This document shows positions 1 through 10,280 of a DNA stretch of 64,000 nucleotides, one piece after another; position 1 is the stretch's first letter, and each line of letters starts with the position of its first letter. The stretch covers positions 744,001 through 808,000 of the forward strand of contig JADNRZ010000006.1 in the NCBI GenBank assembly GCA_015501605.1, in the 5' to 3' direction. Under the pieces are notes generated by a model. That model saw nothing but the letters and a program-made list of their open reading frames with translations. It was not told where the DNA came from and made no database searches. The position numbers and the translations under genes are program-made. The DNA comes from Panaeolus papilionaceus. Lineage: Eukaryota > Basidiomycota > Agaricomycetes > Agaricales.

Positions 1-382
1 TTTGGCTCGTCCAGGAAGAGGGGAATGGGACGAATAATCATTATCACAAGTATGAAAAAAGACGCGAAGGCCTAGCGTCTGCGAAACATAGAGCGGAGAT
101 TCAACAGCTGGGCAAAAGAAGAAATGAAGGCTCTCTCGAAATTTAAAGGTGATCGGAGGTGTACGAGCGAGGGTGTTTCAGAGCCAAGATCCATGGGTCC
201 GGACAGGACAGTGATAGTTGAAGGGTATTTGAAATTCAATCGCTCCGTAGAAGCAACCGCGGTTAGGACGGGAGCGAATTGCTTCGAAGATCAAGATTCG
301 AGCGGCACAATCAGACCGGGATGAAATGCAGACTCGATAAAAAAGAAAAACAGCAAAAAAATAGAATGAAAGGAGAACATAC
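1..382. other. Left-edge stretch, probably intronic or inserted sequence of MRI1
   Basis: Read on the minus strand, a good donor (GTATGT) at 382-377 ends the second MRI1 exon. None of the expected downstream isomerase blocks (the glycine-rich GYGTALG-type region or the following Asp/Glu catalytic region) is found in any frame between 382 and 1. The stretch is either a long intron whose acceptor lies outside the window or an insertion in the gene. Short open frames here have no recognisable content. Confidence 0.4.
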
Positions 383-1007
383 CGAAGTTGCAAGTGAACC
401 AGTATTGCAAACCGTAAGAACGCTAAGGCCCTTTTGGAGGACTTGTTCGCCTCGTTGGGCCCGCACACGTTCAATCAACCATTCACCGGCGTGCTTTGCC
501 ATCTCCTTATTGCGACCTACATCCTCATCGGCGACGGCCTTTGCAACTCTGACGAGTTCATGTGCGGACAGAGTTGTATCTTGAGTGCCCCCTAAAGCAT
601 TTTTCATGCATGCAGAAAGACGAGATGTTGCCTCTCCTAGATTAACAGCTGTTGGCCTAGCTGTGTAGAGAAAGTCGAGAATTTGTTGAATATGTTGTTC
701 AAAAGCAGCGGGGGAAGCAAAAAAATCTGGTTTTGGGTCAGCCTTCAAAGAACGAGTAAGATGTTGTGCCACAGAAAGAGCGGCGAGGGACGCGATGGCG
801 GGTGCGCCCCGAATCTGTGAAGATAATGAAATTGAATGTGAAGAAGTGAAGTAGTATTTAAAATGCTGCTACCTTCATAGATTTTATAGCTTCATGAGCA
901 TCCTCTACAGATTGAATTTGAATAAATTCCTGTGAATGAGGAAGTAATAATTGGTTAACAATTTCAAGAGATTCTTCAGAACTTTTTATGGAGATCAATG
1001 AAGACAT
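383..1007 (-). CDS. MRI1: Methylthioribose-1-phosphate isomerase, N-terminal part (3' exons outside window)
   Basis: The enzyme converts 5-methylthioribose-1-phosphate to the ribulose form in the cytosolic methionine salvage pathway. Two exons are visible: 1007-873 (45 codons, starting MSSLISIKSS) and 814-383 (144 codons), joined by a short intron with GTAGCAG donor and TTCACAG acceptor. The family signatures are clear: QLLLPH followed by a V-E-D-x-x-E-A-I-K-S-M block, then IRGAPAIASLAALSVA, the helical N-terminal region with RPTAVNL, and VLTVCNTGSLATS just before the donor at 382. The family is about 350-400 residues, so roughly half is present. The rest must lie beyond the left edge or has been displaced, since no matching sequence occurs in 1-382. 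The start has only an in-frame stop upstream. Confidence 0.88.
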
Positions 1008-1201
1008 GGTTCAAGGTTGATAGATAAATGATAATAAAAAGTCTTAATCTAACCGATATAATTATTAGGGTTAGGTCTTATTTAGCAATCACATGGAAAC
1101 AACCGATAAACACACTCCCTCTTCTCTAATAATGCTCATGATACTCATTATTTAGTAACAGGTCCAACCATTTTATTATCTCTAATCCTTCTACCATCAT
1201 C

Positions 1202-4200
1202 ATGATAGATCATTTAGTAGGTCGTCCCAATCCTTCATGGAAAAGAACTCAAGTATGTTTGCTTTCATCCTCATGAACAACCTCTGACAAAAGCCAAGGT
1301 CTTTCTTGTCATCGTCTTCTGGCTTTGGAGGATCATTCGGGGCAACTCTGGCCCACCGAGAATCCTTTGGTTAACCCGCCTCAACCGCGCTCTACGTGGG
1401 TACTCACTTCTTGGCTTTTCACTATATCTGAATATTTCCCTTAGAACGCTTCACGCCATGGCAGATTATACTCAGCACATTAACCACATTGTATGCAATC
1501 CGCAATTTTGACAAAATACTTGGGTTGAATGGTGTGTTAAGAGGGCATTCTACACTTTTTTTATATCTTACTCCATCTTGTTAGCTCCTGAACCTTTGGC
1601 CCGTCTTGTAAGTTGGACAGCTAAACCATAATCATGTCATCGCTTCTTATCGCAAAGTAAAGTACTCCCCATCCTACTATCGCGCTACATGGATCGCCAC
1701 AGGTCTTGATGCAGGTTTTGCAACTGCCATGTCTATACGTCCCAAATGGCTACGTGATATTGCATCCCTCGTCTTCTCTGTCTACTACATCCTCTATGCT
1801 CAAGAAGCCGATGAGAAGGTTCGTCAACGGATCCATTTAATTTTAGCACGTCCTAATTTATCGGTATCCCTTCAGCTCCGTCGATACCGTGCTGTACCTA
1901 CTGTTGAAATGCTTCGTGTAACATGGGAGAAAACTACTAATCCATATGTATGTTCATTCGCGTCATCACTTCGACTATTTTACTAACAAGCTCCCGAATT
2001 CACAGATCCGCTTAATCTCTCACCTCCCAAGAATAAACATACGACGGAAGATTCTACTCCCGCGGCCTTCTTCGTCTACTTACACTCGGCCCATAACCGT
2101 TTATCTTTTTTTCGCAGGCTCCGAGTCTGAATTAGCCAAAGCGACCGAGCTCATCCTTGACTTCCCTGGCGGAGGCTTTGTTGCAATGACGCCGGAGCAT
2201 CACGAAGAAAGACTGAGGATGTGGGCCAAAACTACAAGGAGACCTGTCTTGTCAATCGATTATGGCAAGGCACCGGAGTGTGAGTACTTTTCTGCACGCA
2301 GGTCTTCTTGATCGGGCCTGGGGTCGGATAGGAGTCACCCTTATTTCGCATGCAACGATTTTCCCTGGGACCCGAGCGCTTCTTTTAATCTCACTGACGT
2401 CATGTTATGTTGCAGACCCATACCCCTTCGCAAGGGACGAGTCCTTTGATTGCTATAGACTTATGGTCGAATCTCGTAGGTTGAATCTTTATATCTTTCT
2501 AACCAATTTCTAATAAAATCACAGGGGGAAAGCTCATCGGAATGTCAGGACGGAAAATTAGCATAATCCTCTCCGGCGACTCGGCGTATGTTAAATTTTG
2601 CTCATATTGTTCTTTTACTCTGTTTCCTGATAGTTTTATTTAGAGGCGGCTGCTTAGCAGTCAATGTCACACTACGCATCTTGGAGCTGCGGAATGGCCC
2701 CGAACCGGTGCATCTCCCGCTCCCCACCGCCGTGGTGCTTAACTACGCCGCTCTTGATTTTAATTTCACGTCATGGATGTCGAACGAGAACCTGCGGATT
2801 CTAAAGAGTGAACAACAGACGAGTACGACGGAGGGTGACTTGCTTGCCTTGAGAGAAGTCGTAGCAGGCAAGGATCATTTGCGACACGTTGTAAGTTTAA
2901 AATGCATTCTTTGTTCCAATTAAAAATCATAAAGCTGACGACGACACGCAGAGTCCTTTGAGTATGGTACAGGACAAGAAACATTCCCGTAAACGCATAA
3001 AGAGAAGGTCAAGCTGGAAAGATTCTCTGAGAGGATGGATGAGTGCAGGCGACGACGAAGCGCCCAAAATGGAAAAGCCCCAGCGGTATATTTCGTCTGC
3101 CCCTGGAGCCAAGAGCGCGTCATCGGTGACACTTGCCATCCCAGACGAAGGTTCCCTTGCGGACGCAGAGAGTGACGAAGACGAAGCTGATTTCGGGACA
3201 GTCTCAGACGCAGACAAACCTATCAAGGCGAGGATTCTATTCAAATACCCCGGGCACAGTGAGGGGTACAGCAGCATGCCTAAAAGGACGCACTCGGCGT
3301 TGGAAAGGGAACAAGTGGAGTTGAGTATGGCCGTAAAGGAAGCGGATAGCCAGGCAGTCAAGAACATTGGACACGGAGGTGCAGCGAGGAAGGAAGTGAA
3401 GGAGAGCGATGAAAAGCTTGGTACGAGGCTAACCATGACGAGCCGGACGGGATACTTCCAGGATAGGATTGTTGCCCCTAGCATGGTGAGTAAAAATAGT
3501 TGGGATTAGTGGAGTGAAGGTTGACAATCGGTATCACAATAGATGCGTGCTATGGCGATCCTGTATATCGGGCCTCACCGCAATCCTGATTTTGGGACGG
3601 ACTATCACATTTCGCCACTACTTGCGCCGAGCCATTTATTAGCGCAGTTCCCTCCATTGCTGTTGCAATGTGGAGAGAAGGATCCGTTTGTGGATGACAC
3701 AGTTCTATTTGCGGGTAAAGTTCGAGAGGCGAAACGAGCGAGGAAGAGTGAGCTAGATCTGCTACTATCTGGGAAGAGTGCAAGATTTGGAGAAAGTTTG
3801 CGTATGACGACTGCAAAGGGAGAGGGTGGACATGACATGTATGAACTTCGAAGGGAGAGAAACAAACTTCGTAGGGAGACTGAAGTTGATTGGGTTCAAA
3901 TGGTTTTATTCCCTGATTGGAGTCATGGATTTTTGCAAATGCCTACGTTGATGCATGAAGCTAAAGTTGTGAGTTTTTATTTGTTTATTATTATTATTAT
4001 TTGAAAAATTAATATCATATATAGGTAATTGAAGAATTAGGAGAATGGATTAATCATGCATTCTCAAAATACGGCAAAGTAGTAATTGAAAGCAGTCCTA
4101 TGAACAGTGAAACAGAAGGAGAGGATGTCGGAATCACATTTATTGGAAAAGGACGAGGTAGTAGTGATAAGACGGTAGTTGAAAGTGTTGGTGTTGGTGG

Positions 4201-4291
4201 TGGTGTTGGAGTTCAAGTATCGGTTCAGTCGATCAGTGAAAGTGAGCTGATTCGACGGCGTCGGTTATTAGATTCACATATTTTTGAATAG
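1202..4291 (+). CDS. Membrane-anchored alpha/beta hydrolase (steryl acetyl hydrolase/HSL-like family)
   Basis: This is a multi-exon gene for a serine hydrolase resembling fungal steryl-acetyl hydrolases and hormone-sensitive-lipase-type esterases. It starts MIDHLVGRPNPSWKRTQ (1202-1252), followed by a hydrophobic helix (VFLVIVFWLW) that may anchor the protein. Next come LTTLYAIRNFDKILGLN, LARLYSPSYYRATW, PKWLRDIASLVFSVYY and an oxyanion segment FPGGGF (around 2161). The nucleophile elbow GDSA lies near 2577. The acid is probably in GEKDPFVDD (around 3675) and the catalytic histidine in WSHGFLQM (around 3920). The last exon runs from about 4025 to the stop at 4291. A Lys/Glu-rich insertion at about 2960-3480 separates the nucleophile region from the acid and is variable in this family. 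The substrate cannot be told from the sequence. The first two exon joins are my best reading and less certain than the core. Confidence 0.8.
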
Positions 4292-4376
4292 TAGATGTGG
4301 CTGTGTTGAATGTTATATTAAGTAATGTGATTAGTTGTGTTTCAGTTTAGTGTTGGCCTTTACTTTCCAGTTGACC

Positions 4377-5954
4377 ATGACATTGACTGACAACAACCCT
4401 ACAATTTCATTTCAACCAACAGCCGTACCTTTACCACAAGGCATACCAACCAAGGGGCCTTTAGATCATCCAGAAGGGCCACCTCCTCAAGAAAGTACAT
4501 ATAATAACCCACAAACTACTTCAAGTAACAACACCAACAACTCCACCAACAACTCCAACAGTAACAGTACAATCATGCATTCACCACCTTCAAGGAACTC
4601 TCCTCTTGGTGATATTTACTTTAACCATCATCATCATCATAACACCTTTCAACAAAATTTACCTTCTTCTTCAAAATCGTCTCCTTCTTTACCACCCTTA
4701 CCCAGTCTTCCTCAGTCCGCTCAGTCTCTCGAGCAATCTACCATTCTCCAACCACAAACTCCATCTGCAGGTCCAGGCGCGAACCATTACCCTTCATCTT
4801 CAGGTGTACCGCGTCTTCCCCCTATTCTTCAAGTAGAGAAGCAACAGGTCACTACTTCGGCCACTCAGATCGCCAGTGCGAGTAGAAGGCGCAATGAAGC
4901 ACATTTTGTTTGTCCTGTTCCAGGCTGCGGAAGCACTTTTACGAGAAGATTCAATTTGAGAGGTGAGCGCGCGTTATCATCCCAAAACTTTATCTTGTTG
5001 ACTCATCGTTGTCTAGGTCATCTGCGATCTCATACCGAGGAAAGGCCATACGTATGTGAATGGCCAGGCTGTAAAAAGGGCTTTGCTAGGCAACACGATT
5101 GCAAGTGAGTTGTCTTGTTTTTTCTTTTTTAGTTTTTGCACATATTAAAACCTTTCGTAGGAGACATCAGGCTCTTCACGCTGCTAAATCCCAGTCTAAT
5201 ATATGTCAAGGCTGCAAAAAGACTTTCAGCAGACTCGATGCCCTCAACGTACGTTCAGTTTCTCGCTACGCAGTATATGGCGCCCAGAGGAATGGCTGTG
5301 CTAACGAGCGTCTTTGACTTATCCTTTCCACATCTCTCTCCCACCTTTTCGGTCCCCGTTTATAACCCTTGTTTTCCTTTTTCTTCACCTTGACTCATAC
5401 CTGTACTGCCCTCTCCCCTCATTATTTCTCCCACTCCCCTCTTCCGGTGTGACTGCCAAATTTGAATATCTGATGGAACATGATCATCATTCATTACATT
5501 CACCAACAACCCACTATTCCCGCATCAATCAACACAACAACAGCGACACCGTAAGTATTCGTTCCCATACCCTTTCACCGCCACATGATGCTAATGACAT
5601 ACTTTCTCGCTAACCTTAAATAACTACCTTATTCCTTCCGAAAACACAAAAGTGCGTTCAGATGGCGGTGCAGAGTGCAGAGCTTCGAATCCGAAATTTG
5701 CGGCAATGGAGGAGCAACAGCAACAACAGGCAGCAGCAATCGCCGCTGCTCAGGCTCAAGCCCTTCAACAGCAGTCGTTGCCGGCACCTCCACCCCCACC
5801 CCCCGCAGCTTCCGTTCAGGCACCCCCACCCGGCCCGATGACTGGTATTCAGACTTTGAATGCCCAGCAGGCTGCTGCTGCAGTTGCAGCAGTGACCGTC
5901 CAGGCCTTTGCTGCCCAGGCCCAGGTGCAACAAGTTGGACAGGTTGCACAGTGA
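4377..5954 (+). CDS. C2H2 zinc-finger transcription factor with Q/A-rich tail
   Basis: A probable sequence-specific DNA-binding regulator. The start MTLTDNNPTISF at 4377 opens an N-terminal region rich in Ser, Pro and Asn with a His run. Three zinc fingers follow: CPVPGCGSTFTRRFNLRGHLRSH, split at 4962/5017; CEWPGCKKGFARQHDCKRHQALH, split at 5104/5161; and CQGCKKTFSRLDALN, ending at 5248. The third finger lacks its histidine until a 7-nt micro-exon (5544-5550) is spliced in, giving N-R-H-L-R-S and then D-G-G-A-E-C, so it is a C2HC-type finger. The tail has Q5, A-rich and P7 runs and ends at the TGA at 5952-5954. The finger set resembles fungal stress or nutrient regulators, but I cannot assign an ortholog. 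The gene follows the hydrolase after only 85 nt, in the same direction. Confidence 0.82.
5544..5550 (+). other. Seven-nucleotide micro-exon of the C2H2 factor
   Basis: The bases CGACACC are flanked by a CAG acceptor (5541-5543) and a consensus donor GTAAGT (5551-5556). Joined to the exon ending AAC at 5248 and the exon starting TG at 5653, they give N-R-H-L-R-S in frame and supply the histidine ligand of the third zinc finger. Without it, both the frame and the finger would be lost. Confidence 0.7.
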
Positions 5955-8902
5955 TATCTTTATGTATAGGTGTTTTGTGGATTTATTTTTTCTTCGGTCT
6001 ACATATACGTATTTTGGGGCAGGTTGGGGTTGGATACGATGGTGGATCCTGCTGGTTTCTGAATCTCGGTGGACGGGGGTTGTATTTTATAATAACGCCA
6101 TAAATTACCCTTCCTTCATTTATCTCTCTCTCCTTTTGTCCCTTGTTTCTTTGGCGCTTCCCTCTCTCTCTACCAACAGTTTAACTCACTGTTGATGAAG
6201 CCGACGATGGATATATCTCTATTTTTCTTTCATTGTTTCAATCGTTCCTCCTTGTCGATACAGGAATACCCCATGTTTTTCCGCTATACAGCCGTCAAAC
6301 CCCCCACCGCGCCAAATAGCCGGACGTGTGCGCCAACGTCTTGCTATTCAATCACATCCAAAGATGTAAACAAGTCTTAATCCCGCCACCCTTATCCATC
6401 ACCCCATATATCACTGCCTGGATACCACTGCACTCACATAACAAACAGACGCGACAATCTATTACTAGACACGTTTGTATAGCCCATCCTTTGTACCGTT
6501 TCTTTTTTTTATTTTATTCTGTTACTATTTTCCGTTGGCCTTCGTATTTATTACATCTACTTTTTCTCCTATCGCTGTCTCTTCTTACTACCTCGTCCTT
6601 TTTTAGTTTCTGCTGTTGTATTTTTGCTGATCTGATTTGGCTTTAAACTGCTTCTCTTTTCCTTTACCCTCGCCTATCCGTGACGGTGAACCTGGCTGGC
6701 CCGCTTTTCAGGCCGTGGGTTTGTGAAACTGAAGATCGACTAAATTAAAACTCCATGTGTTGAAAACATTTTCTTTGAGCCCCCTATTCTATAACTCTGA
6801 TATGTACTGCATGTCGTTTTTGACCTCTTCCCGATTGACAGTTCTTTACTTAAAAGAAACGATGAATATACAATCCTGCCTCTTCTAGCTCGATTCATTC
6901 ATATCTAGAATAACCTCGACAAGTTCGACCGACCGATCGGCTGTAAATATACTGCACACTGCACACACAGACAGAGTAACTGGTCATTTATTTATGACCT
7001 TCCATTTCAGGGTCATCTTTACTTGTTTCCCCTCTGTATTTATGGCCTTAATGAAACCTACTTTGATAGATTTCCGAGTCTGTGTCGGAATTGGTATGTG
7101 GGCATGTGCAGTATGTGTATGTATGTGCACCATTGGAAAAAGTCCTCGATGATTGTTCGTACAGCATTCTGCCAGTCAGCTGTCTCTAAACTTCATCCAC
7201 ATGGGACGAGGCCACGTATGCCTATACTAATCCTAATAAATGCGTATTGAATATACCATCGTGATGGGGTTTGCAACCTGCTGATGCAATTATGGAGATG
7301 AAGAAGCATCTCTTCAGAGGTTTCCGAGTCGAGGTCCTGCTGGGATTGCTCAACTTCCGATGACACTCGGAGGGAGCCGGGCCTTCAATGACTCGGAATT
7401 ATAGGCTTCAAGTAAGACTCCGTTCGAGCGGGGAATAGGCCTGGCCGGGTCTTTTAATTATCGCAAAGATGACGTCCTGTCTTCCGAGTGGCATTGTGTT
7501 TCTGAGTAAGCAATGCAACGAAGTCAGAACTCAGGAATTCTTGAGAATGATTCGATTTTTCTCCGTTGTGCAGGGCGGAACGTTACGGGACCTAGATGGG
7601 TAAGTAAGGGTCCCATGTTGTAGACTGCAGTGTGTCTATCATGACTCGGTATGATGAGGAGAGGAGATGAGTATCAAAGAAACAAACGATTCGGTTCGAA
7701 AATACGGTCGCGTGCACACAAAAATTTTAGTAAGTCGTTGATTTTGTGGCGTTCCTGTTGGACTTGAAAACTAGTCCGAGGTGGTTCGAAACGTTTTGTG
7801 GACAGGGCAGATGACGCTGGTCAACCCGTGTCCGTTCATGCGTTAACGTCGACGCCGAGGAAATAACGCAGCCACCCATGTCTTCCTTATGACTGCCTTT
7901 GTTGCTTTCAACTTTGATCACTAAACCTTTTGACTTATATTTCTATGAGGTTTTGTGTTTTTCTCTACCTCTATCAAGGTCCCTAGCATCGAGTCAGAGG
8001 GTCGGACCAGGGGCAACGCGGGCGCTTACTGCTACCCACACCTTGAAATAAACAACATAAAAATATGCTTCATTCCATGATCGGCGGATTCCAATATGTG
8101 AATTACAAGCCACTGTAAGTAGCGTCCCTCCCCTGTAAAGATGAAGAGTAAAATTCCCAGCGACTCAACGGCATGAATCCTGACATCTGTCAAATGACAA
8201 ATCCATAAAGGTAGTCACCCTCCTTCCTGAACGTGACTAGTTGGATGGTAACACTAATTAAATATGGCCCATCGTCTACAAGGCAAAAATTATGCAGCAC
8301 CGAAACATGTGTAGCGTTAGTGGCTAGCTTGGATGTGAATCATACCATAGTTCATTTCAACTGGCGGCGAAAACGATGAACCAGCAGTGGCAATCTAGTT
8401 GGCAATGACAAGTACTTCAGAAAAGATAGGTGCTACATGAATAGAAATAAAAGCCCACTCCCGTGCGACTAGCTTAACTAAAGTTATGAGAGCCCAGGTC
8501 ATAATCTGTCAGGGTCAGGTAAGGTAGTCTCGAAAGTGTTTAAGTTGGCACGGCCTTGAGCCTTGTGGACGGGGTCATCCGATGCTACGTCCTATGCATC
8601 GCATTTTACACGGTGTGGACGTACATTTAGTACGAATACTTCTTTAAGAAAATATTCATGTAATTAAAGATGTACATATGTACTGTGTCTCTATAGTATG
8701 TGTAGCTAGGGCGGGTGCGATCATTTTCGAGCGCTAATTGGACCTTAGGCTCTGATGGTGACCACATAAAGCTTGCATAAAATTGTCGGAAATTTTGTGG
8801 GACTTTATAAGATGGTTGAGTTTCAACTAGTTTTACGGATGATAAGCTCAATTTATATTTAATTTATTGAGGAAACGTTCGTGAAAAGGTTACGTCCCCC
8901 AC
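5955..8902. other. Gene-free region of about 2.9 kb
   Basis: No open frame here has recognisable domains or a convincing set of splice signals. The first kilobase (about 6000-6700) is pyrimidine-rich on the plus strand and may include the 3' UTR of the zinc-finger gene. The rest is mixed sequence with only short frames on both strands. I found no tRNA-like cloverleaf or tandem repeat. It ends at the left terminus of the hAT-like element. Confidence 0.5.
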
Positions 8903-8920
8903 CAGTGTTGGCCAGTTAAT
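8903..8920 (+). repeat. Left terminal inverted repeat of the hAT-like element
   Basis: CAGTGTTGGCCAGTTAAT; pairs with the right end at 9794-9812 in inverted orientation with a single-base insertion. Confidence 0.75.
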
Positions 8921-9055
8921 AACTAGTAAATACAGTTAACAGTTAAAAGTTGATTGATGGGTTAACATAGTTAACATCAGTTAATTGACCGATAACTTTC
9001 GCGCGCTGGTCTCAGTTAACGGCTAAGACGGCTCGCTCGGTCCGACTAAACCGCG

Positions 9056-9556
9056 ATGTTAGATATCAAGTGTTATCTTTGGATCGAAGCGCAAGGTTTG
9101 TTATTCATTATGTATTCGGTCCTCAAATCTGGATGTGCTAACTTAATGTTTACCTTTATCTGCGCAGAAACACTCTCCCAACCAGCATATACTAGAGTTG
9201 GACCAGCTCAACTGGATGTCGATGAAAATCCAGTGGAAGAGGGGGGTGATTTCGGAACGGTTCAAGACGCACAACAAGTACCCTTTTCGTCTTTGATTGC
9301 TGATCATCAACAGCATGTCGAAGAAGACAACACTGATAATGGTCCTGCTATTCCTGCCTCGGAGTGGGTCCCATTAACTCTTGCTGAGCTCTTCGACTTC
9401 GATACCCCAATATGGAAAACTTGGTTTGACGACTTTATTGTTTATACATATGATGAGGAGCTTGCCCTCTATGATCTCATTGAAGCTGACGCTGAGGGAG
9501 AAGATGAAGACGATTTGGGCATAGATCCTGCCACGGAAACTGTACTATTAGACTAA
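9056..9556 (+). CDS. Acidic passenger protein inside the hAT-like element, unknown function
   Basis: I do not recognise this protein. Exon 1 is 9056-9095 and exon 2 is 9168-9556. The 72-nt intron has donor GTTTGT, branch sequence GCTAAC and acceptor GCGCAG, so it looks real. The product is 142 residues and very acidic, with clusters such as DVDENPVEEGGDF, a W/F-rich centre (FDFDTPIWKTWFDDF) and the tail EADAEGEDEDDLGIDP. There is no zinc finger, no DDE/RNase H-like block and no hAT C-terminal dimerisation motif. It could be the remaining 3' or N-terminal part of a larger element-encoded protein, a captured host exon, or a small regulatory protein of the transposon family. Its position entirely between the inverted repeats argues that it travels with them. 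Confidence 0.5.
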   Translation: MLDIKCYLWIEAQGLLFIMYSVLKSGCANLMFTFICAETLSQPAYTRVGPAQLDVDENPVEEGGDFGTVQDAQQVPFSSLIADHQQHVEEDNTDNGPAIPASEWVPLTLAELFDFDTPIWKTWFDDFIVYTYDEELALYDLIEADAEGEDEDDLGIDPATETVLLD

Positions 9557-9793
9557 ATTTCGAATTGTATATCCGTATATGAATAATGAATGTAACATCT
9601 ACTTCTTATTTTACTTTTTATCGTGTCTGAACGGCTTCAAATGCCTTATCATCTTGCTCAGATGCTGCTTAAGTGCTCATGCTGATGTCGTGTGAGTAAA
9701 CTGATCCAAAAACGGAAACTTGGTTAAAAGTTAAAGTTAATATTACCCAGTTATGCGCTAAAATTAACTAGTTATTTAACTTTTAACGAGTTA

Positions 9794-9812
9794 ATTAACT
9801 GGGCCAACACTG
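9794..9812 (-). repeat. Right terminal inverted repeat of the hAT-like element
   Basis: ATTAACTGGGCCAACACTG, the inverted counterpart of the left end, preceded by further GTTAA-type subterminal motifs between about 9715 and 9800. Confidence 0.75.
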
Positions 9813-10280
9813 CCCCACACTCAGCGGAGTCGCGGCCCGGCTTTCCAAGTTGACCGGCAAATAACACGTGTGATCGACTATGAGCCGGATATTGATTTGC
9901 AGCTTTAATCCCCGCACCCAACATTGTCGGGTCTCTTGAAACTAAAGACCTTGAACATTCACTTCCTCACCTCGCCAATCTCAAGGAATTGGAATTTAAA
10001 AGGGATCGGGGCTTAGGGTTGCTAGGGGCCAACTGTTGGAAAACGTCAAACAAACGTGGTCTGTGAGTTTATTACTCTGTTCCAACTTTCCTAATTATTA
10101 ATATCAGTGAGACGTCTTCAGCAGCTTGCTCTATAGTCAGGGGGTTATATCTACAGACCCATTTTCAAATACTGGAAAGCTTCATCATTCCCATAAATCC
10201 CTGCTGCCATCTATCCATAGACCAAGCAGCAATTAACAACTTTATCTACCTGAATTCGATCGCATTAGTCGATATACAAG
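9813..10280. promoter_or_regulatory. PEX5 upstream region
   Basis: This 468-nt gap between the hAT-like element and the PEX5 start codon has no coding signal. It must contain the PEX5 promoter and leader. The element therefore sits only about 470 bp upstream of the PEX5 ATG. No specific factor site is claimed. Confidence 0.4.

Larger units (their letters stand above)
8903..9812. mobile_element. hAT-like DNA transposon, 910 bp, probably non-autonomous
   Basis: The left end reads CAGTGTTGGCCAGTTAAT and the inverse of the right end reads CAGTGTTGGCCCAGTTAAT, which is a terminal inverted repeat of about 18 bp with one extra C. The flanking 8-mers TCCCCCAC (8895-8902) and CCCCACAC (9813-9820) match at 6 of 8 positions, fitting a slightly decayed 8-bp target duplication as expected for hAT elements. 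Both subterminal regions carry many copies of GTTAA/GTTAAC motifs, probable transposase binding sites. At 910 bp it is too short for a full hAT transposase and instead holds a small spliced gene. Recognition is from end structure only. Confidence 0.75.

Noticed and set aside
178..474. Open minus-strand frame overlapping the MRI1 donor
   Set aside because: It does not match the isomerase and crosses the end of a well-supported exon in another frame.
1065..1075. TTAGGGTTAGG, almost two telomere-type repeats
   Set aside because: Too short and isolated, in an intergenic promoter; such a match is expected by chance.
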